From: Hypomesus transpacificus | Taxonomy: Eukaryota > Chordata > Actinopteri > Osmeriformes > Osmeridae | NCBI RefSeq assembly: GCF_021917145.1 | Contig: NC_061060.1 | Location: 12,130,366 to 12,194,365, forward strand | Length of the DNA stretch: 64,000 nt | Reading direction: 5' to 3' | Shown: piece after piece, positions 1-11,501 of the stretch | Position numbering within the stretch: position 1 is the stretch's first letter | How the letters are laid out: each line of letters begins with the position of its first letter | The notes under the pieces: model-generated | What the model was told of the DNA's origin: nothing | Database searches by the model: none | What the model saw: the letters and a program-made list of their open reading frames with translations, nothing else | Program-made: the position numbers and the translations under genes

Positions 1-344
1 TTTACAACACCGGCAAAAATCGTTTGTATTCATTCTTCAAGCATACTTCAAGTCTACTTGTAGTTTAGTTCTGTTGACAACAACTATGCGGTGCTTAACA
101 TACGTCACATACTCTGTTGCTCTGATTGGTTGTAGATCTATCCAATTGAGCAAAGAGGCATTTGTTTTCCAGGCTCGTTTGAAACATGCCCTGTAGTCAA
201 AGCCCAACGGAGAGTTCTCAGACTCATATTCTGACTAGAATTATGAGTATGACAACGTCAGGCTACAACCGATCTACCCCAGACCCAACTTCCCGACCAA
301 ATGTTTTTTTCGGGCGGGGCTAAGTTGGGCTGGCAACCAGGCTA
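1..344. mobile_element. Right end of a TIR element related to the one at 25903-26783
   Basis: Bases 1-265 match 26487-26783 closely, apart from about 30 bases missing near base 69. The stretch 259-344 is an inverted version of the left end at 25903-25990: both share a TAGCCTG tip, an AGCCCAACTT block and a GAAGTTGGGTCTGG block. The element therefore seems to end at CAGGCTA (338-344). Its left part lies outside the window. No coding sequence is visible here. Confidence 0.6.
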
Positions 345-813
345 CCTGAACATAAGAAAAGGGGGAAAACCCTTTCTCTTGTCGGGGGTAGGAGAAGGGT
401 GTGTAGTACCGTGTTTTGTCTGTTTGCGCTGCATTACACACAATACATGAGCACATTATTTTTGGGTTTTAAAAATGATTATCACAGGATGGCATAAAAA
501 CAGCTGGGTTTGTTACAAGTTTGTTGCACTGAAAGGTCATCAGGTAACTGTAATTCCAGTTTATGTTCAGGTCACTAATTCAAGTTGTTCAGTGCAACTA
601 TTTGATTTAGGCTAGACCCTGAAGGGTTTACATCATGTTGCGTGGCAACAAATTTGTTGGGTGAAAGTTGACACTTAAACTGCAGAGGAGAAAGCATCCA
701 ACCAGTTTCAGGAGGTCTACACACCTTCAACACTTATACTCCATAGTTTCTCTGTACTCAGGATTTATAAAGTAAGGTTTTTCTTTTCCAACAGCCCGTT
801 CTTTTAGTTGGTC
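345..813 (+). promoter_or_regulatory. 5' flank and 5' UTR of family 1 Ig copy A
   Basis: There is no gene here. Bases 470-813 are nearly the same as 6900-7636 upstream of copy B once the 366-bp MITE in copy B is removed, so the flank was duplicated with the gene. I see no convincing TATA box. Copy A keeps the empty site of the copy B MITE near 624. Confidence 0.45.
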
Positions 814-2129
814 ATGACTGGACTGTTGTTTCTTGGACTGTTTGTGACAATCATTGAAGAAAGTCATGGTAAGTGCCTTACAAATTCTTCTTTATAGTCT
901 AGGAAATACATAAGTCACATTTAATTAAAATGTTCCCCTCATCAGCACAAAAAATAATGTCAGGACCATTCAGCTAACTGAACTCATTAGAAAACAGTTG
1001 ACAGTGATCGAAAGTTTCTTAAACAAGATGATGAGCTTTTCAATTCAAGTCTCGATTAGAAGATTACAATTTAAAAGTAGAAGCAAAGATATGCCAGGTA
1101 CAGTGATTCTCCTTACCCTTCCCTAACCCCCCTCCTCCCCCCCCCTATCCCTACCTCACTCTTTCCCTCTATCTCTCCTCCTTTCTCACCCCTTCCAGCT
1201 ATGGTGACCAGCTGCAACGCTATTCAGATCTCTAAGTGTGTTGTTTCTCCTGGTGGGACTGTGTACATCCAACTGATGAACAGCTCCAGGGGACATGAGC
1301 TCACGCTGAAGCGCAACATCTCCACTGACCCCACAGAGGTGTTCAGCATGAAACGAGACCTCGTAAACATGCAGGGAACCGCTAAAGGAAGATCACACTT
1401 CTTCATTGACAATGGCACTTTCATGCTGACCAACGTGTCAAGCACCGATCTGGGTGTATACATTTTTCAATATTATGACAGCAATGGGTTGGCAATAGGG
1501 AACAGGATGATCAAACTCGATTTTGAAGGTAAGTGACCATAATACTGTAAAACCCATAGATGAGTGAAGCTTGGTCTGTGAAAAAAAATGATATATATAT
1601 ATATACTACTGACATTAATTTACTTGCAGCATATATGTGTTCAAAGAAGGAAGTGGTTAACTGTGGTGGAAGCAAAGATCACAACGGTTTCTGTCCTCTT
1701 TGCGGGTTACTGTTGCCTGGCAGCCAGTTTGGTCAGAGGTTTTGCTTCCGTTTCAGTTCTGCAAACTTAGATGATACACGTGAAACACCAGCTTGTAGAT
1801 ATTAATGTAAACCTAAGGTTTACAGGTAGGTGAAGGTGTATGACTGTGTGAACCTTGTGTTATTCTTCTATGTATGGTACTTCAGTGACAATATCTTCTC
1901 TTTGGTAGATGATAGTGGACCTCATGTGGACATCTTGAAAACAGTTATACGTTATGGGTCCTTTGCAATCCTGGTTGTGATCCTGACAGTGGTAATGGTG
2001 GAGGTGTACATAAAGGGGAGGAAAATACGAAGACCAGGTGGGATCCCAAAACACAAATCTCCTGGCATTACATACACTAACACAAGCAGTAACACCAAGA
2101 AACGTACACACAACCCTAACATTGACTGA
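814..2129 (+). CDS. Single-V CD2/SLAM-like Ig receptor, family 1 copy A
   Basis: Three exons: 814-868 (signal peptide beginning MTGLLFLGLFV), 1199-1528 (one V-like Ig domain) and 1909-2129 (stalk, membrane helix and a short tail ending HNPNID). Both introns are phase 1 and have GT-AG ends. The domain has a B-strand Cys (SKCVVSPGG) but Phe where the F-strand Cys should be (GVYIFQYY); loss of this disulfide is typical of the outer V domain of the CD2/SLAM family. Four N-glycosylation sequons are visible (NSS, NIS, NGT, NVS). The tail has one ITYTNT, close to an ITIM but with Thr at +3. It is probably a type I surface receptor. An alternative last exon may lie at 2450-2517. The exact family is inferred. 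Confidence 0.72.
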
Positions 2130-2449
2130 AACATTATACACATCCCAGTCCTGACAGCAATTCTCATCCCTAACAATAATCTAGAAGACATCAAAATTCA
2201 CCTGTAGAGTTCTAAGCTGCTAGCTTTCAAAGGTGCTGTCACAAGTTAAGATGACAGTTTGTGACCCAAATAGCATTTGTTGGTTGTGGCTTCTTCAAAT
2301 CATATACAGTCCGCCCAGGATAATGTAATCAAGCCAAATGTCAAATGCAGTTGTCATGGTTTCTTTCACAAATAAAAGAACATGGATTGAGGGAGTTCCA
2401 GTGCATCCCACTAACTCAATCCCTACTTGGACTCATCCTATTCTTACAG

Positions 2450-2517
2450 CTTTAGGTGAAGAACCCAACCCCGCCCCCAAAGAGGATGGGATAGAATGTG
2501 CAACTATGATGACATGA
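2450..2517 (+). other. Candidate alternative last coding exon, family 1 copy A
   Basis: A pyrimidine-rich tract and CAG at 2447-2449 precede a phase-1 frame starting LGEEPNP and ending ECATMMT-stop. The same frame is open in copy B (9291-9364) and copy C (22011-22078), and the length differences are 6 bases, which keeps frame. It would join a donor inside the transmembrane exon (CCAG/GTGGGA, about 2037). No transcript evidence is available. Confidence 0.4.
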
Positions 2518-3711
2518 TGAATGAAGAGTAAGATGTGAGAAACTACAAATGTGGGAACAGACAAATTGGGGAGAGAATAATTCAACAACTCTCAGAGACT
2601 AATCAACTTAATCAACTGTGAGTGTGTTGGTAGTGTCTCAGAGCAAGCTACATACTCACCTGTTCTGCTTCTACATGAATCAATAAGAGTGTGCCATCAG
2701 AGAACATAATATTGACAGACAACCTATTGCCCACCAGAGAATGTTGACTAAAATGTACACTTTGTGAGAGTTTTTGGCAATACAAAAGGAAGTCACAAAA
2801 ACCATGCTTTCTCCAAAGCCAAATCAATGTATGATGAGAGGATTAGACAGCCATGCACTTCCTCCTTACTCCACCCTACAATATAGGACAAACTCTTCCA
2901 AAGATTGACAAATGTTTTGTAAAGCCCTACCACACTGAATAACGTGCTTTGTTACTTATAGTGTTGATGGTATGAGATATCACTTATATGAGTTGATGGT
3001 ATGATGTAGGGATGTCTTTTTTTAGACATAGTGAAACAGGAAACTGCTGCTGTCAATCAAGTAAACTTTGAGAGTTTTTAGACATGGTTGAATACACTGT
3101 TGATCCTTTCATTGCTAAGGGGAAGTGTGAGTGTGAAGATGAGTGTGAGATATCTTTCTAGTTATGCCTTGCAGATGAGAGGATTAAAGAAATGAGACTT
3201 ACAGTCACATACAGTATTCCTGTAATTAGACATGCAGATGTTTGAGTAATGGTATTTGTTGATTTATTCAAATAAAATGCTGTATGAATTGAAGGTACTT
3301 GTTTTAATTTTCACCTGTATTATTTTGTCCTTTTTTACTGCAAGTGGATTGAATGTTTGACAGCAAAGGTCATGAGCGTGCTCATGTATGATGAACTATG
3401 AATGAGAAGCTCATTTGTTTATGAAATTCCCTACAAAGTACTATGTTAACTCATACAGGATCACAACCCCATTACTCAGATCTTACAACCCAAGTCTTTA
3501 GTTAACAGTTTTTGCCTTAACACAAAGGGAACAAAGTTTGTTCTGTGGAGATGAACCAACGAGAAGTTTCAAATTATACAATAAACAGAGGCTGTTAATT
3601 GCATTGCAAGGGTAAAACAATTCATCAATTTGTTGGAATCAAGACAAGGATTAAGTACTTTAGCCATGCATGAGAATCAACCATTGGAGTTTGAGTTTTG
3701 TTTCCTTTTTA
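2518..3711 (+). other. 3' region of Ig copy A, no further gene
   Basis: This stretch is conserved in the three family 1 copies (for example 2690-2900, 9560-9770 and 22250-22460). Polyadenylation signals AATAAA occur at 2371-2376 and 3271-3276; the second would give a UTR of about 1.1 kb. No coding potential or RNA gene was recognised. Confidence 0.45.
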
Positions 3712-4283
3712 GGTGAGGATAAAGAAACTGTGTTGGGTGAGTGCAGGAGGAGGACCCAAACTCAAGGAGAGAGGCAAGGCAGGAGTTCAAAACTGAAATA
3801 TTTTAATTCTTTGGACTCATGGGACATGGGGTATTCCGATGCAGTGTCAGGGTGTTGCGGTGTAGTGCAGTGGTCCCAAACGCAGCACAGATACACTGAG
3901 ACAAAAGTAAGTCCAAGTGATTTTATTGGGGTGTAGACTTGAGGTTGTGAACCAGCGTGTCGACAGGCAGGTACTAGGTACACAGATGATGATCCTGGGC
4001 ACAAAGAAGAACAGGTTTAGAGAATGCAATAATCCAAGTAATACTTGAGGGTCTAAAAGTCCATACTACCACAGTAGCTGTGACAACGATCTGACAAGAG
4101 TGGTTGGAAAGCCGGGTTGAAGTATCGCAGGATGATGAGGTAATGGACGGCAGGTGTGGAGGGTCTAGTCAGGATAAAACAGGAGAACCAGCAGGGGGTG
4201 TAAAAGGGACAGGGACCAGGCCGTGGCTGTGGCTGTGGCCATAACACAGGGTATATGGGCCTCTTACCATATGATGCTTTCAT
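3712..4283. repeat. Unclassified repeat block, copy 1
   Basis: The block begins GGTGAGGATAAAGAAACTG and ends TTACCATATGATGCTTTCAT. Further copies lie at 10648-11222, 23343-23714 plus 24927-25013 plus 28875-28995 (split by two insertions). Each copy sits just downstream of a family 1 Ig gene, so it moved with the cassette. No frame in it resembles a known protein. Confidence 0.6.
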
Positions 4284-4286
4284 ATT

Positions 4287-4960
4287 GTTCTATGTCTGTC
4301 TATTGTTCTCTCAGTCACTACTGCCCTCCAGTCTGCCAGAGCGGCTTTGAGGTCATCCGTCATCATTCTGCTGGACCTTTCTGCATCATTTGATACGGTT
4401 AACCATCAAATCCTGCTCGCCAGACTTTCTGAGATGGGCATCACTGGCACTGCACTTCAGTGGATCTCATCCTACCTGTCGGGAATTTCCTACCAGGTGT
4501 CCTGGGGAGGCAAAGTGTCAGGCCCCCGCCAGCTCTCCACTGGTGTCCCTCAGGGCTCCGTCCTTGGACTCCTCCTCTTCTCCCTGTACACCACCTCGCT
4601 TGGACCAATCATCACCTCCCATGGCTTCTCCTACCACTGCCACGCTGACGACACGCAGCTGTACCTGTCGTTCCCCCCGAATGACCCGGGGATCTCAGCT
4701 AGGATCGAAGCCTACCTCACAGACATCTCCGCCTGGATGACCAAGCACCACCGCCAGCTAAATCTCGCCAAAACAGAACTCCTCATCATCCCGGCCAAAC
4801 CCTCCGTCTCACACGATCTCTCAATCACCCTGGGATCCGCGACGGTGACCCCGTCATACTCTGCCAGGAACCTCGGGCTGACCATGGATGACGAGCTCTC
4901 CCTCACAGCCCACATTGCTGCGGATTCCCGCTCGTGTAGATTCACCCTCTAGTCAACAAC
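4287..4960 (+). mobile_element. L2-clade LINE fragment, reverse transcriptase only
   Basis: An open frame at 4347-4952 encodes the central part of a non-LTR reverse transcriptase: LLDLSASFDTVNH, then STGVPQGSVLG, then CHADDTQLY, then QLNLAKTELL. This resembles the L2/Maui group of fish LINEs. The catalytic Y/F-A-D-D box reads HADD, so the enzyme would be impaired. The 5' part and endonuclease are absent and the frame stops early. It interrupts the sequence that continues in copy B at 11228. Confidence 0.75.
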
Positions 4961-5029
4961 ATCCGGAAAAAAAAATCCACTGGTACACCCTTGCACTTTA
5001 ACTTTAACCCTTTCAGGCCTAACTCCATC

Positions 5030-5140
5030 AATTTGAGAATTCCTCAGACTGTAGTATTTTAACACATCCAGTTTTTTCAGTAGGAAGTAGGATTTTTTGA
5101 GAACTTAAACAAAAACTGTGAACAAAACCCAGACTATTAA
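5030..5140 (-). repeat. Inverted copy of the intergenic segment seen at 11285-11400
   Basis: Read on the minus strand this is the segment found at 11285-11400, 19900-19980 and 32720-32815 (TGTTAAAATACTACAGT... and flanks). In the other three places it lies on the plus strand, so a local inversion happened next to copy A. Confidence 0.55.
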
Positions 5141-5144
5141 TGCA

Positions 5145-5190
5145 CTTTATTTACATTTATGCATTTTATCCAAAGCGACTTCCAAAAGAG
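5145..5190. repeat. SINE/L2-type 3' core fragment
   Basis: The stretch holds the widespread teleost tail ATTTATGCATTTTATCCAAAG followed by CGACTT. No tRNA-like head is seen next to it. Confidence 0.5.
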
Positions 5191-7054
5191 AGCTTTACAA
5201 AAGAGCACAGGTCACTGATTATAACAACGAGATAGCCCCATACATTGCGGGAGCCAAAACATGAAACATACATTGGGAAAATGAAATAAGTCCCAAAGGG
5301 AAGGACCATTAGAGCATGTAGTTAACTAAAGTTTGGGAGGAAGGTGGCACACCAAGACTCCTCCTTCTCCAATCAAACTAATACGCATCAGCATGGAAGA
5401 ATGTGACCAAACTCCCCTTTGTTAATTAAGAGTTCTGTATAAAGTATCTTCCATTCCTCTGGTCCCTGTGCTAGCATGTTGTTGTCATCAGACTCGGCTC
5501 TCTACCAGCCCTCCTCGCTATTAAACTATCTCCCTTTCCCGTCTCTCCATCCAGAAATTCACTCTTGGCACAAGAAGCGGACCCCTTCCTAATTGCGGAT
5601 CCTCCGTTTCCTGTACCATCTTCCCATGACGGCACCCCTCCACAACCTTCACTCCACACCCAAGAGGCCATCCTCCAAGCTTCATTCCACGCACACATAC
5701 ACCTCTCCATCTGCACTTCCACTATCCTTGTGTACCTTGGCAGCATCAACTTCTTCTGCAAGTTGCTTTCCCACTGCACAGCTCCCCCTCACTGCCTGCT
5801 CTGCTACCGGCCTCCACCAACCGCTCCAGGCTCGGCTCTGCTACCAGCCTCCTCCACCATCGGGCTTGGCTCCGCTACCAGCTCTGCTTCAATAAAAGCT
5901 ATCCATTCAATCTATGGTGTGATTACTGAACTTGTGAACTGGAGAGCAAAATGAAGAAAAATCAATGACCCCCCCTCAAGTCATTCCCCTCCTGACCAAT
6001 AGATTAAGCAGATTTTCATTTGAACTCTTTTCTTGAACTATAGGGGCTGTATGGAAATCATTTTGCTTGTGGGAGGAAACCAAAAGAAGTGGTTACTGGG
6101 GTGTCAGATGCAGGAAGTGGTGAGGAATTGGCCACGTTTTGGGGCCACAGGGCTGAACATTGAGGATTACAGGAAAGTATGGTACATCACTGTGTGAGGG
6201 GTGCATGGTGGAGGAGAGTGTGGAGTCTGTGTTGATATATTGTGAAGTGTATGATATAGACAGGGAAATGTGGCATGAGAAGCTCAGAGAGGTTGGGTGG
6301 GGGTAGGAACTAAGTGTGGTGGTGGGAGGGGAGGAAGGGTGGGACCAGGTGAGGAGGGTATTAGTTAGGTTTCTGAAGGACACTGGGTTGTGGAAGAGGA
6401 CAGGCTATAATATTGGCAGGCCGTGACCAGTCTCAAATTCCACCACAGTAAATGGCGGTGCATGCACCTTTTGTCCAAAGAAAATAAATGCTTTTAAGTT
6501 AAGTTGATGTCATATTTGACAGTTCAAATAAGCTTTAGATACATTTATTTTACAGTTAATATGAGAATCATGTAGAGGGTGATCCACTAGTTTGAACTAA
6601 GAAAAGCAAACCTTTTTGTTAATGTATATGTCATAAATGAAAGTAGAAATTGTTCTGAAGGGGACGTGAATTGGCTAAACTGACTCTCAAATATGTATAC
6701 AGACCACTCGCACCAGCAAATAACTAGCTTGTCGTTGGCATAGCTGCAGGTCAGGGGTCCCAGGATCAACTACCAGTGAAGGGCAGATCTGACGAGCAGC
6801 TCGACTCCCCCCTATTACAATAGACACCAAAATAACATCACCATGTCCTACTGAATTAAAGACATCAGTAACATAATGCATGAATACTTCCTTTTTTGTT
6901 TTTAAAAATGATTATCACAGGATGGCGTAAAAGAGCTGGGTTTGTTACAAGTTTGTTGCAATGGAAGGTCATCAGTCAACTGGAATGACAGTTAAAGTTC
7001 AGGTGACTAATTCAAGTCGTTCAGTACAACTACTATTTGATTCAGTCCCTAAAG
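5191..7054. other. Gene-free, repeat-derived stretch between copies A and B
   Basis: I find no supported gene. A part at about 5340-5960 has a TATA-like GTATAAAG and, 450 bases on, AATAAAAG, an arrangement seen in LTRs, but no second copy or terminal duplication is visible. Bases 6900-7046 match 470-612 upstream of copy A. Confidence 0.4.
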
Positions 7055-7420
7055 CAGGGGTACTCAATTAGAAACCCAAAAGGTCCACTCACCAACTTTC
7101 CAGTTGTTCAGTCCAGGGTCCGGAACAGTGATTTTTTTTCTGGCCCTTACCTCAGAGTTCTGGTGGTAATTTTGTTCAAAGTGTCCCTGCTTTGTGTCAT
7201 AGTGACGTTTTACAATAGCACTTTTGGGCAACTGTCTCATTGCAGATTAAACACATCGTGATTTTCGGAATCAGCGTTTCGCTTTTTATCGGGTTTAGAG
7301 CACGCCATGATTTTTGCTAAGGAAGAAACGGGTACCGTTAGCAAATCAATTAGGATCATGACTAAATTCTACTGGTCCGGGTCCGAATCCGGACCGGAGT
7401 ATCCCTATTAAGTAACCCCG
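7055..7420. mobile_element. hAT-type MITE, 366 bp
   Basis: It is flanked by the 8-bp target duplication CCCTAAAG (7047-7054 and 7421-7428). The ends are imperfect inverted repeats, CAGGGGTACTCAATTAG and CGGGGTTACTTAATAGG on the other strand. Copy A has the empty site (CCCTGAAG near 624), so the insertion followed the duplication. It has no coding sequence. An 8-bp duplication with CAGGG-like ends fits hAT. Confidence 0.75.
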
Positions 7421-7636
7421 CCCTAAAGGTTTAAAATCCTGTTGCGTGGCAACAAATTTGTTGAGTGACAGAGAAGTGGAAGTTCACACTTAAACTGCAG
7501 AGGAGAAAGCATCCACCCAGTTTCAGGCGGTCTACACACCTTCAACACTTCACCAGTTATACTGCATAGTTTCTCTGTACTCAGGATTTATAAAGTAAGG
7601 TTTTTCTTTTCCAACAGCCCGTTCTTTTAGTTGGTC

Positions 7637-8950
7637 ATGACTGGACTGTTGTTTCTTGGACTGTTTGTGACAATCATTGAAGAAAGTCATGGTAAGTGCC
7701 TTACAAATTCTTCTTTATAGTCTAGGAAATACATAAGTCACATTTAATTAAAATGTTCCCCTCATCAGCACAAAAAATAATGTCAAGACCATTCAGCTAA
7801 CTGAACTCATTAGAAAACAGTTGACAGTGATCGAAAGTTTCTTAAACAAGATGATGAGCTTTTCAATTCAAGTCTCGATTAGAAGATTACAATTTAAAAG
7901 TAGAAGCAAAGATATGCCAGGTACAGTGATTCTCCTTACCCTTCCCTAACCCCCCTCCCCCCCCCCCCCCCCCTATCCCTACCTCACTCTTTCCCTCTAT
8001 CTCTCCTCCTTTCTTACCCCTTCCAGCTATGGTGACCAGCTGCAACGCTATTCAGATCTCTAAGTGTGTTGTTTCTCCTGGTGGGACTGTGTACATCCAA
8101 CTGATGAACAGCTCCAGGGGACATGAGCTCACGCTGAAGCGCAACATCTCCACTGACCCCACAGAGGTGTTCAGCATGAAACGAGACCTCATAAACATGC
8201 AGGGAACCGCTAAAGGAAGATCTAACTTCTTCATTGACAATGGCACTTTCATGCTGACCAACGTGTCAAGCACCGATCTGGGTGTTTACATTTTTCAATA
8301 TTATGACAGCAATGGTTTGGGATTAGGGGACAGGAGGATCGAACTCCATTTTGAAGGTAAGTGACTATATCACTGTAAAACCCATAGATGAGTGAAACTT
8401 AAAAAAAATACAAATATATATATATATACTACTGAAATGAATTTACTTGCAGCATATACGTGTTCAAAGAAGGAAGTGGTTAACTGGTATTTTCCGGGCT
8501 TACAACGGTTTCTGTCCTCTTTGTGGGTTACTGTTGCCTGGCAGCCATAGTTTGGTCAGAGGTTCTGCTTCCGTTTCAGTTCTGCAAATCTAGATGGTAC
8601 ACGTGAAACTCCAGCTTGTGGATATTCATGTAAAATTAAAGTCTGCACTATTGAAGGTGTATGACTGTGTGAACCTTGAGTTATTCTTCCATCTATGGTA
8701 CTTCAGTGACAATATCTTCTCTTTGGTAGATGATAGTGGACTACATATGGACATCTTGAAAACAGTTGTATGTTATGGGTCCATTGCAGTCCTGGTTGTG
8801 ATCCTGACAGTGGTAATGGTGATGGTGTACATAAAGAGGAGGAAAGTACAAGGACCAGGTGGGATCCCAAAACACAAATCTCCTGGCATTACATACACTA
8901 ACACAAGCAGTAACACCAAGAAACATACACACAACCCTAACATTGACTGA
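7637..8950 (+). CDS. Single-V CD2/SLAM-like Ig receptor, family 1 copy B
   Basis: Exons 7637-7691, 8027-8356 and 8730-8950 have the same lengths (55, 330 and 221 bases) and phases as copy A. The V domain differs at a few places (GLGLGDRRIELHFEG at its end; SNFF for SHFF) and keeps the Phe in place of the second Ig cysteine. The membrane helix YGSIAVLVVILTVVMVMVYI has no charged residue, unlike copy A, which has a Glu near the inner end. The tail is again short, with ITYTNT. All exons are open and splice sites intact, so this copy could be functional. Confidence 0.7.
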
Positions 8951-9290
8951 AACATTATAGACATCCTAATCCTGACAGCAATTTTAATCCCTAACAATAA
9001 TCTAGAAGACTCACTAGATTCACTTTTAGAGTTCTAAGCTACTAGCTTTCAAAGGTACTGTCATAAGTTAAAGTTAAAGTTAATACATAAGATGACAGTT
9101 TGTGACCCAAATAGCATTTGTTGGTTGTGGCTTCTTTAAATCACATACAGTCCGCCCAGGATAATGTAATCTAGCCAAATGTCAAATTCAGTTGTCATGG
9201 TTTCTTTCACAAATAGAAGAACATGGATTGAGGGAGTTCCAGTGCATCCCACTAACTCAATCACTACTTGGACTCATCCTATTCTTACAG

Positions 9291-9364
9291 CTTTAGGTGA
9301 AGAACCCAACCCCAACCTCACCCCCAAAGAGGATGGGACAGAATGTCCAATTATGATGACATAA
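9291..9364 (+). other. Candidate alternative last coding exon, family 1 copy B
   Basis: This is the counterpart of 2450-2517: CAG acceptor, phase 1, frame LGEEPNPNLTPKEDG and ending in MMT-stop. It is 6 bases longer than in copy A and remains in frame. A single-base change would turn its Cys codon TGT into Tyr. Confidence 0.38.
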
Positions 9365-10647
9365 TGAAAGAAGAGTAAGATGTGATGAACTACTTATGTG
9401 GGAACAGACAATTTGGGGAAAGAATAATTCAACAACCCTCTGAGAGACTAATCAACTTAATCAACTGTGGGTGTGTTGGTAGTGTCTCAGAGCAAGCTAC
9501 TCAACAGCTCTACTTCGACATTACATGTTTACAGTAAATGAAATCATGAATCAATAAGTGTGCCATCAGAGAACATAATATTGACAGACAACCTATTCCC
9601 TGCCAGAGAATTTTGACTAAAATGTACACTTTGTGAGAGTTTTTGGCAAAACAAAAGGAAGTCACAAAAACCATGCTTTCTCCAAAGCCAAATCAATGTA
9701 TGATGAGAGGATTAGACAGCCATGCACTTCCTCCTTACTCCACCCTACAATATAGGACAAACTCTTCCAAAGATTGACAAATGTTTTGTAAAGCCCTACC
9801 ACACTGAATAACGTGCTTTGTTACTTATAGCGTTGATGGTATGAGATATCACCTTAGGGATGTCTTTTTTTAGACATAGTGAAACAGGAAACTGCTGCTG
9901 TCAATCAAGTAAACTTTGAGAGTTTTTAGACATGGTTGACTACACTGTTGATCCTTTCATTGCTAAGGGGAAGTGTGAGTGTGAAGATGAGTGTGAGATA
10001 CATTTTCGGTTATGATGCATGCCTTGCAGATGAGAGGATTAAAGAAATGAGATTTACATTCAGATACAGTATTCCTTTAATTAGACATTTGTTGATTTAT
10101 TAAAATTTTTTGATTTATTAAAATTGTTGTTTTATTCAAATCAAAGATACCTTCAATTCAAATGCTGTATGAATTAGAATGAAGGTATTTGCATTCATTT
10201 TGTTATTTTTTACTGCAAGTGGATTGAATGTTTGACAGCAAAGGTCACCACTTCAAGTACGTTGTCCTGGGAGAAAAGGTCGGAGTCAGGTGGACAAGGC
10301 AGACCATTTTCAGACATGAAGTAAAACGTGAACAGTTTAGAACAAACTCTGCATTAGCGTACTCATGTATGATGAACTATGAAGGAAAAGCTAATTTGTT
10401 CATAAAATTCCCTACAAAGTACTATGTTTACTCATACAGGATCACAACCTCATTACTCAGATCTTTCAACCCAAGTCTTTAGTAAACAGTTTTTGTGTAA
10501 ACACAAAGGGGAACAAAGTTTGTTCTGTGGAGATGAACCAACGAGAAGTTTCAAGCGAGTAATGTGTTGGAATCAAGACCAGGATTGATTACTTTAGCCA
10601 TGCATGAGAATCAAGCATAGGAGTTTGAGTTTTCTTTATTTTTTAGG
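9365..10647 (+). other. 3' region of Ig copy B, no further gene
   Basis: It is parallel to 2518-3700 with small indels. A short direct duplication of a TTGTTGATTTATTAAAA-like motif occurs near 10085-10130. No coding potential was found. Confidence 0.4.
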
Positions 10648-11222
10648 TGAGGATAGAGAAACTGTGTTGGGTGAGTGCAGGAGGAGGACCCAAACTCAAG
10701 GGGAGAGGCAAGGAAGGAGTTCAAAAACGGAAATATTTTAATTCTTTGGACTCATGGGACATGGGGTATTCCGATGCAGTGTCAGGGTGTTGCGGTGCAG
10801 TGCAGTGGTCCCAAATGCAGCACAGATACACTGAGGCAAGAGTAAGTCCAAGATGATTTTATTGGAGTGTAGACTTGAGGTTGTGAACCAGCGGTTTGAC
10901 AGGCAGCCAGGTACTAGGTACACGGATGATGATCCTGGGCACAAAGAAGAACAGGTTTAGAAAATGCAATAATCCAAGTAATACGTGGGTCTAAAAGTCC
11001 ATACTACCACAGTAGCTGTGACAACGATCTGACAAGAGTGGTTGGAAAGCCGGGTTGAAGTATTGCAGGATGATGAGGTAATGGACGGCAGGTGTGGAGG
11101 GTCTAGTCAGGATAAAACAGGAGAACCAGCAGGGGGTGTAAAAGGGACAGGGACCAGGCCGTGGCTGTGGCTGTGGCCGTAACACAGGGTATATGGGCCT
11201 CTTACCATATGATGCTTTCATA
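10648..11222. repeat. Unclassified repeat block, copy 2
   Basis: It matches 3712-4283 over its whole length and is the least disrupted copy. It runs on into a segment (11223-11500) that is shared with 29000-29170 upstream of the intact family 2 gene. Confidence 0.6.
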
Positions 11223-11501
11223 TCGTTCTATGTGAAAACAATTCCATTTGACATGACACATTTATTGTATGAAACGTTTTTATATAAAGCGCATTATTCG
11301 TCTGGGTTTTGTCCACTGTTTTTGTTTATGTTCTCTAAATATCCTACTTCCTACTGACAAAAACTGGATGTGTTAAAATACTACAGTCTGAGGAACTCTA
11401 GATTTCGGCAGTAGCAGCACAATACTGTGTGGGTGTTAGGGGTGGGGGGTATTTGGCGGTATGAAATGGGAGAGGAGTTATAGTGTGATCTTGCTTCTCC
11501 T

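Noticed and set aside
5340..5965. Possible solo LTR with TATA-like and AATAAA signals
   Set aside because: No target duplication, no second copy in the window and no clear TG...CA ends; kept only as a remark.
6060..6420. Possible LINE fragment (GLNIEDYRKVW on plus)
   Set aside because: The match is too short and I cannot tie it to a family.
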